Assembly (NCBI GenBank): GCA_003667245.1
Contig: RCNN01000058.1
Coordinates: forward strand, 1-64,000
DNA from: Heterostelium multicystogenum
Taxonomy: Eukaryota > Evosea > Eumycetozoa > Acytosteliales > Acytosteliaceae
DNA: 64,000 nt
Direction of reading: 5' to 3'
In this document: positions 38,010 through 48,332 of the stretch, piece after piece
Layout of the letters: each line of letters begins with the position of its first letter
Position numbering within the stretch: position 1 is the stretch's first letter
The notes under the pieces: generated by a model
What the model saw: the letters and a program-made list of their open reading frames with translations, nothing else
What the model was told of the DNA's origin: nothing
Database searches by the model: none
Made by a program: the position numbers and the translations under genes

Positions 38010-38581
38010 CCTATTATCTGAAATCAAATTCAGCTTATTGTATATAAATATAAATCCAACAACTACTTTTGTTGTTAAATATTACAAATATCAATTTTTA
38101 TTCAATATCACTTAACATCACCAACACTTATGATCACTGGAATATTCTGGCGACCAGTATTATTGAAATAAGATATGGGTTCAACACCTCTGATTCAACA
38201 CAATTTCTATAACCTTGCGACAAAAACACTAAGCATTTTTTTGATTTATCGAATTTAGATTCCACAGTGATGATGCAGAAAGCCCATTTTTTTAATCAAA
38301 AATCAAAGATATTTAAGTTGGAAGACTATTTTTATTGGATATTTCGAACAATCAAGAAATTCCAAAAGCATTGAATTTTATCATCGGTTTCAATTCCAAT
38401 CTTTAGACTCTTACCTTTGTTCCATTTCGAATCTTACAACTGAATTCTTTCATTCAAAGATAAGAAATATATTTTAAAATATATTTCTTATCAATATTCA
38501 GGTCTAAATAAATAGTCAAACATGTTGTGTATTAGAATTATTTATATAGCTTACAAATACAGTTAATTAACATAATTAAGG
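38010..38581. other. AT-rich intergenic DNA
   Basis: Between two plus-strand genes. It contains the 34-bp palindrome at 38459-38492 and a TATA-like, A/T-rich stretch just before the secreted-protein gene. No gene seen. Confidence 0.6.
38459..38492. repeat. Perfect 34-bp palindrome
   Basis: The 17-base arm GATAAGAAATATATTTT is followed directly by its exact reverse complement, with no loop. It lies about 90 bases upstream of the Gly/Ser-repeat gene. It could be a dimeric protein binding site, a hairpin terminator for the rad52 transcript, or a simple cruciform. Confidence 0.95.
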
Positions 38582-39038
38582 ATGAATAGAAATTTCATTT
38601 TACTTTTATTAATAAGTACTCTTTTAATCTCTGCTGTTGTCTCTTTGCAAGTCAGAAGACGAGATGATGTTGATCCAAGAAATTTAGATCATCACAATAC
38701 CGATACTCATACTCATTCAACTACATCTTCTGGTTCTGGTTCAGGATCTGGTTCCAGCTCAGGTTCAGGATCAGGCTCTTCCGATGATGGTTGTACAAGT
38801 GGAACTTCAGGATCAGGCTCTGGTTCAGGATCAGGTTCATCCGATGATGGTCACGGTGAAACCATGGGTAGTTTGGAAATCTAATCATCTCAACATGAAT
38901 AAAGGTTGCACTGGTGGAATGACTAGTAGTGGTGGTAGTGGTAGTGGTAGTGGAAGCGGAAGCGGATCATCCGATGGAGGTCATGGTGAGACCATGGGTA
39001 GTTGGAAATCAATGCACATTCCATCACGTTCAAAATAA
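38582..39038 (+). CDS. Secreted Gly/Ser-repeat protein (one frameshift)
   Basis: The signal peptide (FILLLLISTLLISAVVSLQV) is followed by a charged segment (RRRDDVDPRNLDHHNTDTHT). Gly-Ser dipeptide runs are then punctuated by a repeated module ending GSSDDGHGETMGS or GSSDGGHGETMGSWKS, with a Cys before each run (DDGCTSGTS, NKGCTGGMTSS). The second frame carries the last module and a basic end (SMHIPSRSK), stop at 39036-39038. The first module reads GGTAGTTTGGAAATC where the second has GGTAGTTGGAAATC. Removing one T joins the two frames and restores GSWKS in both, so the gene is one secreted protein of about 150 residues. No known domain; probably an extracellular matrix or spore/stalk coat component (inference). 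Confidence 0.75.
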
Positions 39039-39372
39039 ATAAATAGACCTAATTAATATTAAAAATCATATTTATTTCAAACAAATAAATCACATGTGTT
39101 TTTAATCACAACATCATTGGATTAATCAGAATATAGTGGTTTGACCAATTCAATACTGCTATCAATTCTTCAGGTTATCATAAGTTATGTTATCAAAAGT
39201 CTGTTTTAAAAACTAGTCCAGTTTATTTTAAGCAAGTTGGTTTTTTCGATTGGTGATGGATGATTGATTTACAAAGATGATTTGTTATGATGGTTGTATT
39301 TTTGTTATTTGTTCTACTCAAGATGTTGATATCGAGCTATATGTAATCGATTGATTGCTAAATGAATCGAAT

Positions 39373-40193
39373 TTAGCTCTCCATTGGAACATCCTCAATG
39401 ATAACTTTACTGGAAAGTGGTGGTAATCTAACTTGTGAAAGGATTGGTGTGGTACCAGACTTGAAAATGTATGGGTTGCTTCTGTATTTACGTTCATTTG
39501 GTTTCTCATATCCTCTCATAATCTCAACACCTTCCTTTGTAATTACAGTGACATCAACGTTGCTACCAGATCCCAAGTCATTGAAAATACCACTCTTTAT
39601 AGAATCTGCAACCAATGTAATAGCTTCTTCTTTCTGTTGTAATCAAGTGAAACGATGGTTAATTTCAAATATCGAGCAATCAAAAAGCAGTTTCTCACTT
39701 ACAGTCATATTTGGTTTTGAATTTTGCTTCCATAACAGCCATGGCTGCCAATGAACCGGAACCCATGGTTACGAATGGAAGTTGGTCAGTGGAACCGTGT
39801 GGGTAGATGGTGTGGAGAGATGGTCCAGTAATATCGACACCACCCAAAATAAGGGCGGCACTGACATGACCTTGGTATCTAAAAAGCATCTGCTTCAACA
39901 TTGTCAAAGCAGTAACAACACGAACCTGCTTACCAGTTGACAATTGGTGGAGTTTCAATTTCGATGAGATGAGAGCGGTGGCATTTTCTGTGTCTGCTGC
40001 AGTACCTGCACCACAACAGTAGATGTTATCTGCTATATAATGAATCTTTTCACAGTTCTTATCGGCGACGATTGAACCTTCAGTTGCACGAGTATCAGCA
40101 CCCAAAACAACACCATCTGCATAGACTACACCAACAATAGTAGTACCAGTCTTCATGAAACCTGGCATTTTCATACCTGTCTTTTCAATCACT
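39373..40193 (-). CDS. psmB7: 20S proteasome beta subunit, PSMB7 (beta2) class
   Basis: Catalytic trypsin-like subunit of the proteasome core. The mature N-terminal Thr follows [23 protein letters not shown]; the catalytic TT, Asp and Lys region is intact ([20 protein letters not shown]). Further family text is [40 protein letters not shown] and [19 protein letters not shown]. After an intron (about 39639-39703) comes [38 protein letters not shown] and the C-terminal arm typical of beta2 ([20 protein letters not shown]). One extra A in TTCAAAACCAAATATG shifts the end of the exon; without it the reading is FKPNMT then KEEAI, as expected. The short propeptide start lies in an upstream exon that I could not place (40194-40400). 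Confidence 0.93.
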
Positions 40194-40906
40194 TCATTTC
40201 TAAATTAATTAATTGATCAAAAATATTAAATATATATTTTTCTATTAATTTCTTTGTTTTCATCGCCAATCTATCATATTGAATCTAATTTTATAACTAA
40301 ATTGTACAATTGATTCTAAACTATATTATAAATTCTAATCTCTTGAATAGTAGTGTAATCTTTCGTAGCTTAATCTTGTGTTATCCATTATCATTAAATA
40401 AATTCAGTGAAGTATATTAACTTTTATCCTTTATCAACCAACTTCTTCATCAATCAATCTATCTATCTATCTAATATCACATATTTTATCTGTATTGATT
40501 GTATTTATAGAAACTATCTCTTCTTAGGTTTACCTTTTACATAAATCAAAAGAGAAACCACCTCTATTTAGATGCTCCATATTTATTATATTATATTATA
40601 TTATATGTTATAAATACAAATAAGAATTGTTATAATAATATTATAGATAAAGTTAATATATTTAATGTGTATTGGGATGAATGAGTCAAAAAAGTAATAA
40701 TAATAATTTAATTTGTAATTTTTTAAAAGAGTTTTGTGAAGTTACACCACACTCACACTCTATAAATTAATAAAATCATCAAAATTTAATTACAACGTTA
40801 CCTTTTGTTTTTTTTATCATTTAATTAATTTCACAATTGTAAATGTAATACCACCACCATCATCATAAGATTAAACATTATATCATCTTAATATTACTGT
40901 AAAACC
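40194..40906. other. Divergent intergenic region
   Basis: Between the minus-strand proteasome gene and the plus-strand gluconokinase. It should contain the missing first exon of the proteasome gene and both promoters. A TCTA tetranucleotide run lies near 40459-40473 and TTATATTATA tracts near 40580-40605. Confidence 0.55.
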
Positions 40907-41761
40907 ATGTCGAATTCAAGTACACCACAGTCAGCAAACAAAGTCGATAATGTAGCATGTCACTGTGTCGTTGTCATGGGTGTCTCAGGCTCAGGTAAAT
41001 CCGTCGTAGGATACGCTTTATCTGGTATGTATGTATGTATGTATATATTATTATATTTGTTTGTATATGCATCCATAGTAGTTATATTTATTCTCAAGGA
41101 ATGAAGGATTCGAATGGAAGATGTATACTTTCCCATCTATCTATATAGGTGGTAAAAATGAAATCAATCATGATGATCATGATATTTTATTTTTTAATGA
41201 TCCGACTGATGGTGTCAGAAATGGAAATATTTATATGTCAAATACTTTACTTTACCTACTTTAAATTATTCTAATCGAATACTGACATATGTATGGTACT
41301 TTAAAAATACAGGATTGTTGAGATGTAAATTTATAGATGGAGACGATCTACATCCACGAGCCAATATTTTAAAGATGGCTTCAGGACAACCACTGAATGA
41401 TGAAGACAGACTGCCTTGGCTAACTAGGCTGAATGATGTTGCTTTCAGTCTCTCACATAAGAATGAGCGCGGCGTATTGGTTTGCTCAGCACTGAAGCGT
41501 CGCTATCGTGACATTTTAAGAGAAGGAAATCCAGGAATCATGTTCATCTACCTTAAAGGAAGTTACGATGTAATTCATGCTAGACTACAGGCTCGTGCCG
41601 GACACTTTATGCCATCCACATTACTCACAAGCCAATTTCAAGCATTGGAAGAACCAAATCAAACTGATGAACCAGATATTTTACATGTAGATATAGATAA
41701 TGATCCAGTTGAATCAATAGCAAAATTATGCTATCAAATGTTGTACGAAAGGAATTTTTGA
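40907..41761 (+). CDS. idnK: Gluconokinase (EC 2.7.1.12)
   Basis: Phosphorylates D-gluconate to 6-phosphogluconate, feeding the pentose phosphate pathway in the cytosol. Exon 1 (40907-41024) has the P-loop VVVMGVSGSGKSVVGYALS. The 288-base intron starts with a GTATGT repeat and ends at TACAG (41312). Exon 2 (41313-41761) has CKFIDGDDLHPRANILKMAS, GQPLNDEDRLPWLTRLND, LVCSALKRRYRDILREGNPG, IYLKGSYDVIHARLQARAGH and FMPSTLLTSQFQALEEP, all hallmarks of the GntK family. The total is 188 residues, the normal family length, with no frameshift. There is no targeting signal. Confidence 0.95.
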
Positions 41762-42285
41762 TAAACAAAATATCAGTCATGCAGAAATATCAAAATGAAC
41801 AGTTGCTGAATTTGATTGCTTCGTTGGTTATCAGTCAATGATAATTATTGTCAAAAGCAAAATCAAACGACTTTAAAGTCTGTAATCTTCCCACATGGTT
41901 TGAAGTCGTTTGCTTTTGCTCTTAAAGAAAAACAAAACATACCGCTATTTGTAAATTGATATGATCAGTAGTCACATCAAATTGGATTCCAATTTTGAGA
42001 TTGACTCTTACCAATTTTATTTGGTACTGTTTTCCAATTGTTGGGCAATCTCGACCACTCTGATCAGTTTTGTGAAAATGTGTTGTTTTTTACTTGATCA
42101 GATTTCCTTTCAGAGATTTTCTAAAAGTTGTTGTAATTACACTAAAATATAAAGGGTTAGATGTAACAATGCTAGATAGATAGTTAGTTGTAGGTCGAGT
42201 AGTATGAGCTGTTTGTGCTGAAAGTTAAATAAATATCTTGTTTTGTGTTTATTTTGTTTTGGTTTAGCTGAAAAATTGAAGCTAA
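41762..42285. other. Intergenic region with hairpin-rich sequence
   Basis: Between convergent gluconokinase and the Thr-rich secreted gene. It holds the strong 22-base-arm hairpin at 41856-41920. About 40 bases further on is a second, weaker inverted structure (about 41962-42070) with GAGATTG/CAATCTC and TACCAA/TTGGTA arms and flanking TGATCAG sites. Confidence 0.7.
41856..41920. repeat. Long inverted repeat, pre-miRNA-like hairpin
   Basis: Arms of 22 bases (41856-41877 and 41899-41920) pair with 20 Watson-Crick pairs, one G-U (as RNA) and one mismatch, around a 21-base loop (41878-41898). It starts about 95 bases after the gluconokinase stop. Geometry fits a microRNA or small-RNA precursor, a mRNA 3'-end hairpin, or a miniature inverted element. 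Transcription is not shown. Confidence 0.9.
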
Positions 42286-43047
42286 CTAACTAGCCATGAC
42301 GACGGCAATACTGTACTCGGCTTTATGCAGAGGTGATACATTGACCACAGCCGGTGGTGGTGGCGGCGGTGGTGGTTGTTGTGTCGGATCCAGTTGTGGA
42401 TGGGATTGGGGTGGTGGTTGGCTCTGGCATACTGTGTGAGTATGTGAGTTGAGCACGCAATTGGAATTGTTGTTGGTAGTTAACAATGAGGTAGGCTCCG
42501 TTGGTTGGTGTGGAAGCCTCGAGAGCAGTATACCAAGCATTGGCATCGATTTGAGTGAAGAAGAAAATGAGATTACCAGAGAAAGTATTACCACTGTAGA
42601 TACCAAGTGGGAAGTTGATTCTTCTTAACAATGGTCCATCAGTATTGAGGCTGGCAACTCCGTGGAGCTCAACTTTACCCATTGGAATGTTTGGAAGGAT
42701 TCCTTCAACAAAGAATAAAATGGTGACATTTGAGACTGATGAGCTGTCAACTGGATTTGGTGAAAAAATGACTTGAGCAGTTCCAGATAAATTGGTGTTG
42801 CATGGATTGGTCAAGGTAGAGTTGGTAAATACACCAGTGTATACTTTGTTCAATACTAAAAATCATAAGAGATAAAAGAAAATACAAAGTTTACAGGTTA
42901 ATTTAGGCTTATGTGAATACATTCCACGAGGCCATTCTCTGATGCAGGCAGACTTCGTTCTCTCCACTTACAAGTTTGAGTTTGACCTTGGGATAAGGAG
43001 ATCAAGGAAAGAATAATAAATAGAGTGAGTGATTGGTATCTGAACAT
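42286..43047 (-). CDS. Secreted or GPI-linked Thr-rich protein (one frameshift)
   Basis: Exon 1 (42972-43047) encodes a signal peptide, RYQSLTLFIILSLISLSQGQ. The intron is 42856-42971. Exon 2 gives a beta-rich domain: VYTGVFTNSTLTNPCNTNLS, GTAQVIFSPNPVDSSSVSNV, GKVELHGVASLNTDGPLLRR and TNGAYLIVNYQQQFQLRAQL. A Thr/Ser/Pro stalk (TTTPIPSTTGSDTTTTT) follows. Exons total 646 bases, one more than a multiple of three. The C-terminus in the last frame, LHKAEYSIAVVMAS with stop at 42286-42288, would be a short hydrophobic end suited to a GPI signal. The NGAYLIV...LRAQL end is loosely like the end of CHRD domains (YVNVHT...IRGQL), which is suggestive only. Probably a cell-surface protein of unknown role. 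Confidence 0.7.
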
Positions 43048-44676
43048 TTTGGAAGTTGTTATATGATTGAAAGATGGCAGGTGAATAGTTGGAACTGAGA
43101 ATAACGAAAGTCTAGACAGTTCCTTTTTAAAGATCTCTCTTCTGGACGCCCTCAATATAAAATAAAATTATATTAATATAATTTGTTGTTGTTTTGTGAT
43201 CATTTGCTTGATTCGCTTAAGTTTGTGTTTAGCATAGTTTCAGAAAAGCCTCCTTTGAAAACAAACTAGTATTTGGGATTTGAGCCAATCAGAGGAATCG
43301 TTTGGATGTTTTTTCAATAGGCAATACCAAAAATGGCACTATTGCAGTGCTCTGTTTTTTTCATTTTGATTGACTGATTGATCCTTGCAGTAGAGATTGC
43401 ACTTTTTTCTGATCCCAGCCATCTAAAGGGAGCAATCATGTGCAAAAATGGTGCATTTTTATTGAATTAAAGTGCTCACTTTAAGAAAAAACTTACTGAT
43501 CAGTGAATTGAGTGATCGTGTAATTCATATGTTACATAAATTTAAATGCAACATCTGATTGTTCAGTTGATCAGATATTTCTTGCAAATATGTATTTATT
43601 ATGAGTGATGAAATCGCACCGCATTTTAAACTGCTTGCAGATTGTTTCCACATCACGATTAAATTAAAATTAAATTAATATACTCTGTTGTGGGTGTTGA
43701 CGGATTAGGTAATCAATCATTTCAGAATACGCAAATAAGTACAAAAAAGGAATTAGCAACAAATTGAATGAATTGAAGGTAGATGAAGCAAACATAACTA
43801 TCTTTGTATAAAGTTGAATCAATTAAATTTAATTTGAAAGTTCATCATTAATTGAGGAAAGAAGGAAGGAGCGAGAAAGAATGAAGCATGGAGGGAGAAA
43901 CTCAAGTTCAAGCTGAGATGGTCTGAGATTTATATTATTAAATAGAGGAATGGGTTTATTTCAATATTTTACAAATTGGCCGTCAACACTTCTATACACT
44001 TAGTAGTTAGATTTGAAGTGAATTCTATTCAATTCAAACCCGTATGATATGAATAATTTATTACCGAAAGGAATGCTTGCTTACATGCTCGCATTCAAGC
44101 TTGGCAGGAAGATTGGCAAACGTTGGATAACTAGGCTAGGTGGTCTATCTGATAGACTTGTGATTGTCATATTATTTAGCTATGAGTGTATGTAGTTAAT
44201 GCTTGCTTTTTACAAGCAGGTTGTGGTTTGTGGATTGTGAAAACGGGGGAAATGCGGAGCTTTGTTTGAAGGCAATTAGGAGGCCCTAAGGTGGGAGTGT
44301 GTTTGACCTAAACCAGTAGAGTTTCTTTGTGGATGGGGCGGTAAAGTGACGGTGTTAGGTTTGTGTGAAAAAAAAGTGAATCAAATGATGGTGCTTCCAA
44401 ATTTGGTACACCAATTTTGATTGGCGATAGGCTTGGAGTCAACCATTGATATTATTAGATATCGATAGTTTTGTAGTGAAGCAGGGAGTTCTTTTCGTGC
44501 AAGAAAAGGTATAATAAATTCTTATACTAGCGTTTGTTGGTTTGACTTTGGTGGAATTTGATGAGTTGGCTGGCTTTAAAATTAAATATGTTTTTGACCT
44601 CTTATTGAATATTGAGTTTGTGAATGTTGTTGTAAATAGATATTATCTTTGAGGAGGCTTGGAGTCGACCTTTCGT
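43048..44676. other. AT-rich intergenic DNA
   Basis: Upstream of the Thr-rich gene and 3' of membrane paralog A. It has short inverted motifs (AAAAATG-GTG-CATTTTT near 43445, AAAGTG/CACTTT near 43471) and a G-rich stretch near 44245-44350. No open frame of note. Confidence 0.5.
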
Positions 44677-46475
44677 TTAGCTCAAATTATCTCGGATGAA
44701 TGCGTCGCAATCCGAAACATACATGCAGTCACAAACGTTTTCAGATTTGCAGGTGATGAATCTTGGAAGACGACAAGCCATCCACAATACACCAATCATA
44801 CCCATTGTGATAACACCATATACCAAAAATCCAAAGAATGGTAACCACTTTTCTCTCATCTTCTTCCATGCTCTCTCCAGTGGAAGACCAAAGTAACGCT
44901 CATTGACAACCAAAGTGAGAATATCGAATGGAATGGCAATTAGAATTTGGATGGCTACATTGATGATTGCTGCTTCAAAGGTAAAGCTACCTCCAGATGG
45001 ATATGGAAGGAAGAAGAGTGCACGACGGTCATAGAATAACCACATCATAAATGCGGAGGCTGGGATAGATGCATTCTCCATAATCATTTCGGTATATAAT
45101 CCAACGGCACGAACAAACTTCTTTGACTCTTTGTGTTCAGCTCCCATAACTTTTTCCAAAACCTTTGATGCATATTTATCACGAATTTGGACTGAAGAAC
45201 GGAATACAAGTTTACCAACATTCAACAGGAAGACAGAGATGATGGTGAATTCAATTTCATTGATTGTTGAAATCATCATACGACCAAGTGTTGAAATGTG
45301 GGCTTGAGCGTGGACAACAGCAAGTGAGTGCATGATTGATACTCCTTTCTTTTCCATTTGTTTGGTGACCAAGAGACGGACTGGAATCATCATGAATATT
45401 TCAAAGTAGATTGGATGTATAATAAGACGCCATGCTATTTTTGCGTAGTCTGAGAAGTTGGTGTAGACCTGGATAAAAAACATACCATAGAGCAAAGCAG
45501 TAGCAGATACCATTGTTTCGGTTCCAAGGAAAGCCAAAGCATTTCTACGACGTTCGCTCGAGGTTTGGTAGTTCTTTCCGAGATATCCCATAATGAAACA
45601 GAGACCACAATATCCAATAATCAAGAGAATAACATCGCCTAGCCAGTACCAATAAGAAACCTTTCCAACGTACATTCCCCATGGAACAACAGTGAACAAC
45701 GCAATTGCGCCCAATGCCCAAATGAAAAACTTGGTTTCAATAGCTCTCTTGAAACCATAGATTGCAACAAACTGAATGCATGTGAATATAGTAAGACCGC
45801 TGACAAAAAACGCACAGACCAAAATGGCAATTGATTCTTGGTGGAAATAGTCTACTGTTCCGTTGTTGTGAATGACATAACTCGGTTTGGACATACACCA
45901 TATTACAAAAGCTCCTAGAATGGTGCAAACCAAGCAGATAAACATAACTTTAGCGTAGTCCCATGAGAGCTCCAATGTATGAAATGGCAAAGAAAGCAAA
46001 TTTCTACGGTGATTCATCTTTTTAGATTCTTTTCTCTCCATTTTGGCTTTATCTTGATCTTCGGCGACAGGACGCATTTCCACATCACCCTTCTCATTTG
46101 AGATGGTATCTTTACCCTCTTCGTCTTCATCATCGGAATCAGTATAATCGGAATCATCTTCTTCCATAGTAGCAATCTCTGACAATGGAGTACGATGTCT
46201 TTCCAACTCTCCAGATACTGGAAGTTGAAGGACATGAGTACTGTCAATATTACTATTTCCAATAGTCTCAGGATCATTACTACTAATTCTAATATTTATA
46301 TTATTTTCTCCATTTATCTATATGGATATTTAAGAATTTATTTGTTGAGAATTTTTTATTAATAATTCTTGTTTCCATTTTAATAGTATTATTATCTAAT
46401 ATTTACCTCTGTTACAATGATACCAATTTGAACCTCATCACTTTGAGAATCATTATTTATATTGGATTGACTCAT
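44677..46475 (-). CDS. Polytopic membrane protein, paralog A (intact)
   Basis: The protein is 569 residues from two exons (46407-46475 and 44677-46317; intron 46318-46406), with no frameshift. The N-terminal 120 residues are hydrophilic and acidic (MEEDDSDYTDSDDEDEEG). About nine or ten membrane spans follow, such as VMFICLVCTILGAFVIWCMS, SIAILVCAFFVSGLTIFTCI, WLGDVILLIIGYCGLCFIMG and FGFLVYGVITMGMIGVLWMA. Between spans is a conserved cytosolic segment, MEKKGVSIMHSLAVVHAQAH and ISTLGRMMISTINEIEF. The C-terminal tail is Cys-rich (ITCKSENVCDCMYVSDCDAF). A close paralog lies 1.86 kb upstream in the same orientation (48333-50615). I do not recognise a named family. Transporter or receptor roles are both possible, and the Cys-rich end suggests disulfides or a metal site. 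Confidence 0.85.
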
Positions 46476-48332
46476 GATTATTTAAATATATTATATACTA
46501 TAGTGTATATAAATATAAATAGGTATATATTCAAATAATAATAATAATACTATGAATTTATATTATCTAAAAATCCTATAGTTATAATAATAATAGTAAT
46601 AAATAATTATAATAATTAATTATATATTTGTTGGATATTTATTTATTACTTTGGAGTATTAGCAACCAATTAATATACTATTGGGAATGCCAAGATTAAA
46701 TAGTTGGACAACAACCAGTTGTCCTAGTCCTTGTTTAGAGGCTATTTTAAGATTGGGCTTCAAAAATAGCAGTTACTTATATCTTGGACAATGGATAGTT
46801 TTCAACAATTATGTGTTGTATACAAATACAACAACAATGTAAAGATGAGACTAAAATGAGACATGTCATTTGGTTGTCCTTGTTTCACATTTAAAGAAAA
46901 AGAAATGGTGGTGATCACATACCGTAAACACATTCAGCAAAAATGCTGAAAAAACACTAGTTGCCTTGAAACTAAAAGTCACAGTTCAAGTTTTCATAGG
47001 TTTGTGTGAGTTCATGTTTTCTTTTTTCTGATTGAGTGTGCTTGACCATCAGTTTTTTTTAAGTGCAAAAAACCGCTGTGTCATAGTGTGCAGGGTGTGT
47101 TTAAAAATTAAAAATACACCAACATTTTTATTTGCGTGTCTTGTGGTTTTTATTGATTAAATTTGCGTGTGTGTTTTCTATTGATCAAGTATGGTGAATT
47201 ACAAAAAATAATCACCCTCATCATCAGTTTTTACTCAAAAAGAGAATCCATTTCAAAAATTTGTTTTTTTTTTTTAAAGAATTCAAAATCACGGTTTACA
47301 CTCAGTGGCGGTAGACCATTGTACCAAATAAATAAACAAAATGAAATCAAAAATTGATGGTTGGTAGTGTGGGATATACCTTCGAAATTGATTTTATTCT
47401 GGAGGTGCTCATCCGAATAAAAATAGATAAACATAATGTTAACTTATCAAGGTATTTTCATATTACAAACACGTTTTTTTCATCAGATGAAAAATTGAAA
47501 GGTGCAAAGAAAATCTCTTGGGATGTGGACTCAAGCAAAAAAGATCATTTTTACCAAGAGAAGAAGTTTTTTGGTCAGTGAATTCTATTGGGTTTAACTT
47601 CTCGGTCTCTTTGTGATAACTATGTCGCTCCTCATTATGATCGATGAAAAAATCAGAGGTATTAAGAATCCTGCAAAAAAATCGCAAACTCAAGATATCC
47701 AATCACAAGACAACCACAGATCATTCGCTTTCCACATGTCTATTATATTAAAGAGCACTGATCACCAGGGGTAAAGATCTTTGCTATTTATTTGAAACAC
47801 ATACAAAGATTGGATTTGATTTGTTCAGTCATTCAAACAATCAAATCAATCCAAGCCAATACCAATTCAGTCCATTGGGTTGGGGCACGATAAAAACAAA
47901 TCAGTAAATAAAGCGATTGTTAATTCTTTTTGGTTCAGTTTACTTTTGGATTATAATGATAATAAATAACTGTATTTATTTCAGGGAAAAACGGTTTATT
48001 CATTGTTCCATTCTGGAATGAAAGTGAAAGAGGAAAGATTGACATATTTAATTGTCAGACATGTTTGTTTAGAGAAAAAAGACAAATTCTTTGGTGCTGA
48101 TTTTTTGAAGTCGTTGTAAATTAAAAAAGTTTTGCTTGTTGGTGTTCGAAGCAGTTGGTGCGATATTGAGTGGAAAAAATTAAAGGAGGTGGTGGTTGAA
48201 TGTGATCGGATTTACAAATAAATTAATTAATTTCAAACACCAGCTGGTGTTTTATGATTGCGTGTGGTGTTGCCACTTGTGTGAAGTTGCAGTAATTGTG
48301 GTATTGATGTTGAAAAGTTGACTTTTGTTTAA
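46476..48332. other. Intergenic DNA between tandem paralogs
   Basis: About 1.86 kb of A/T-rich DNA that is the promoter region of paralog A and the 3' flank of paralog B. Open frames at 47163-47702 are low complexity and lack domains. Confidence 0.55.
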
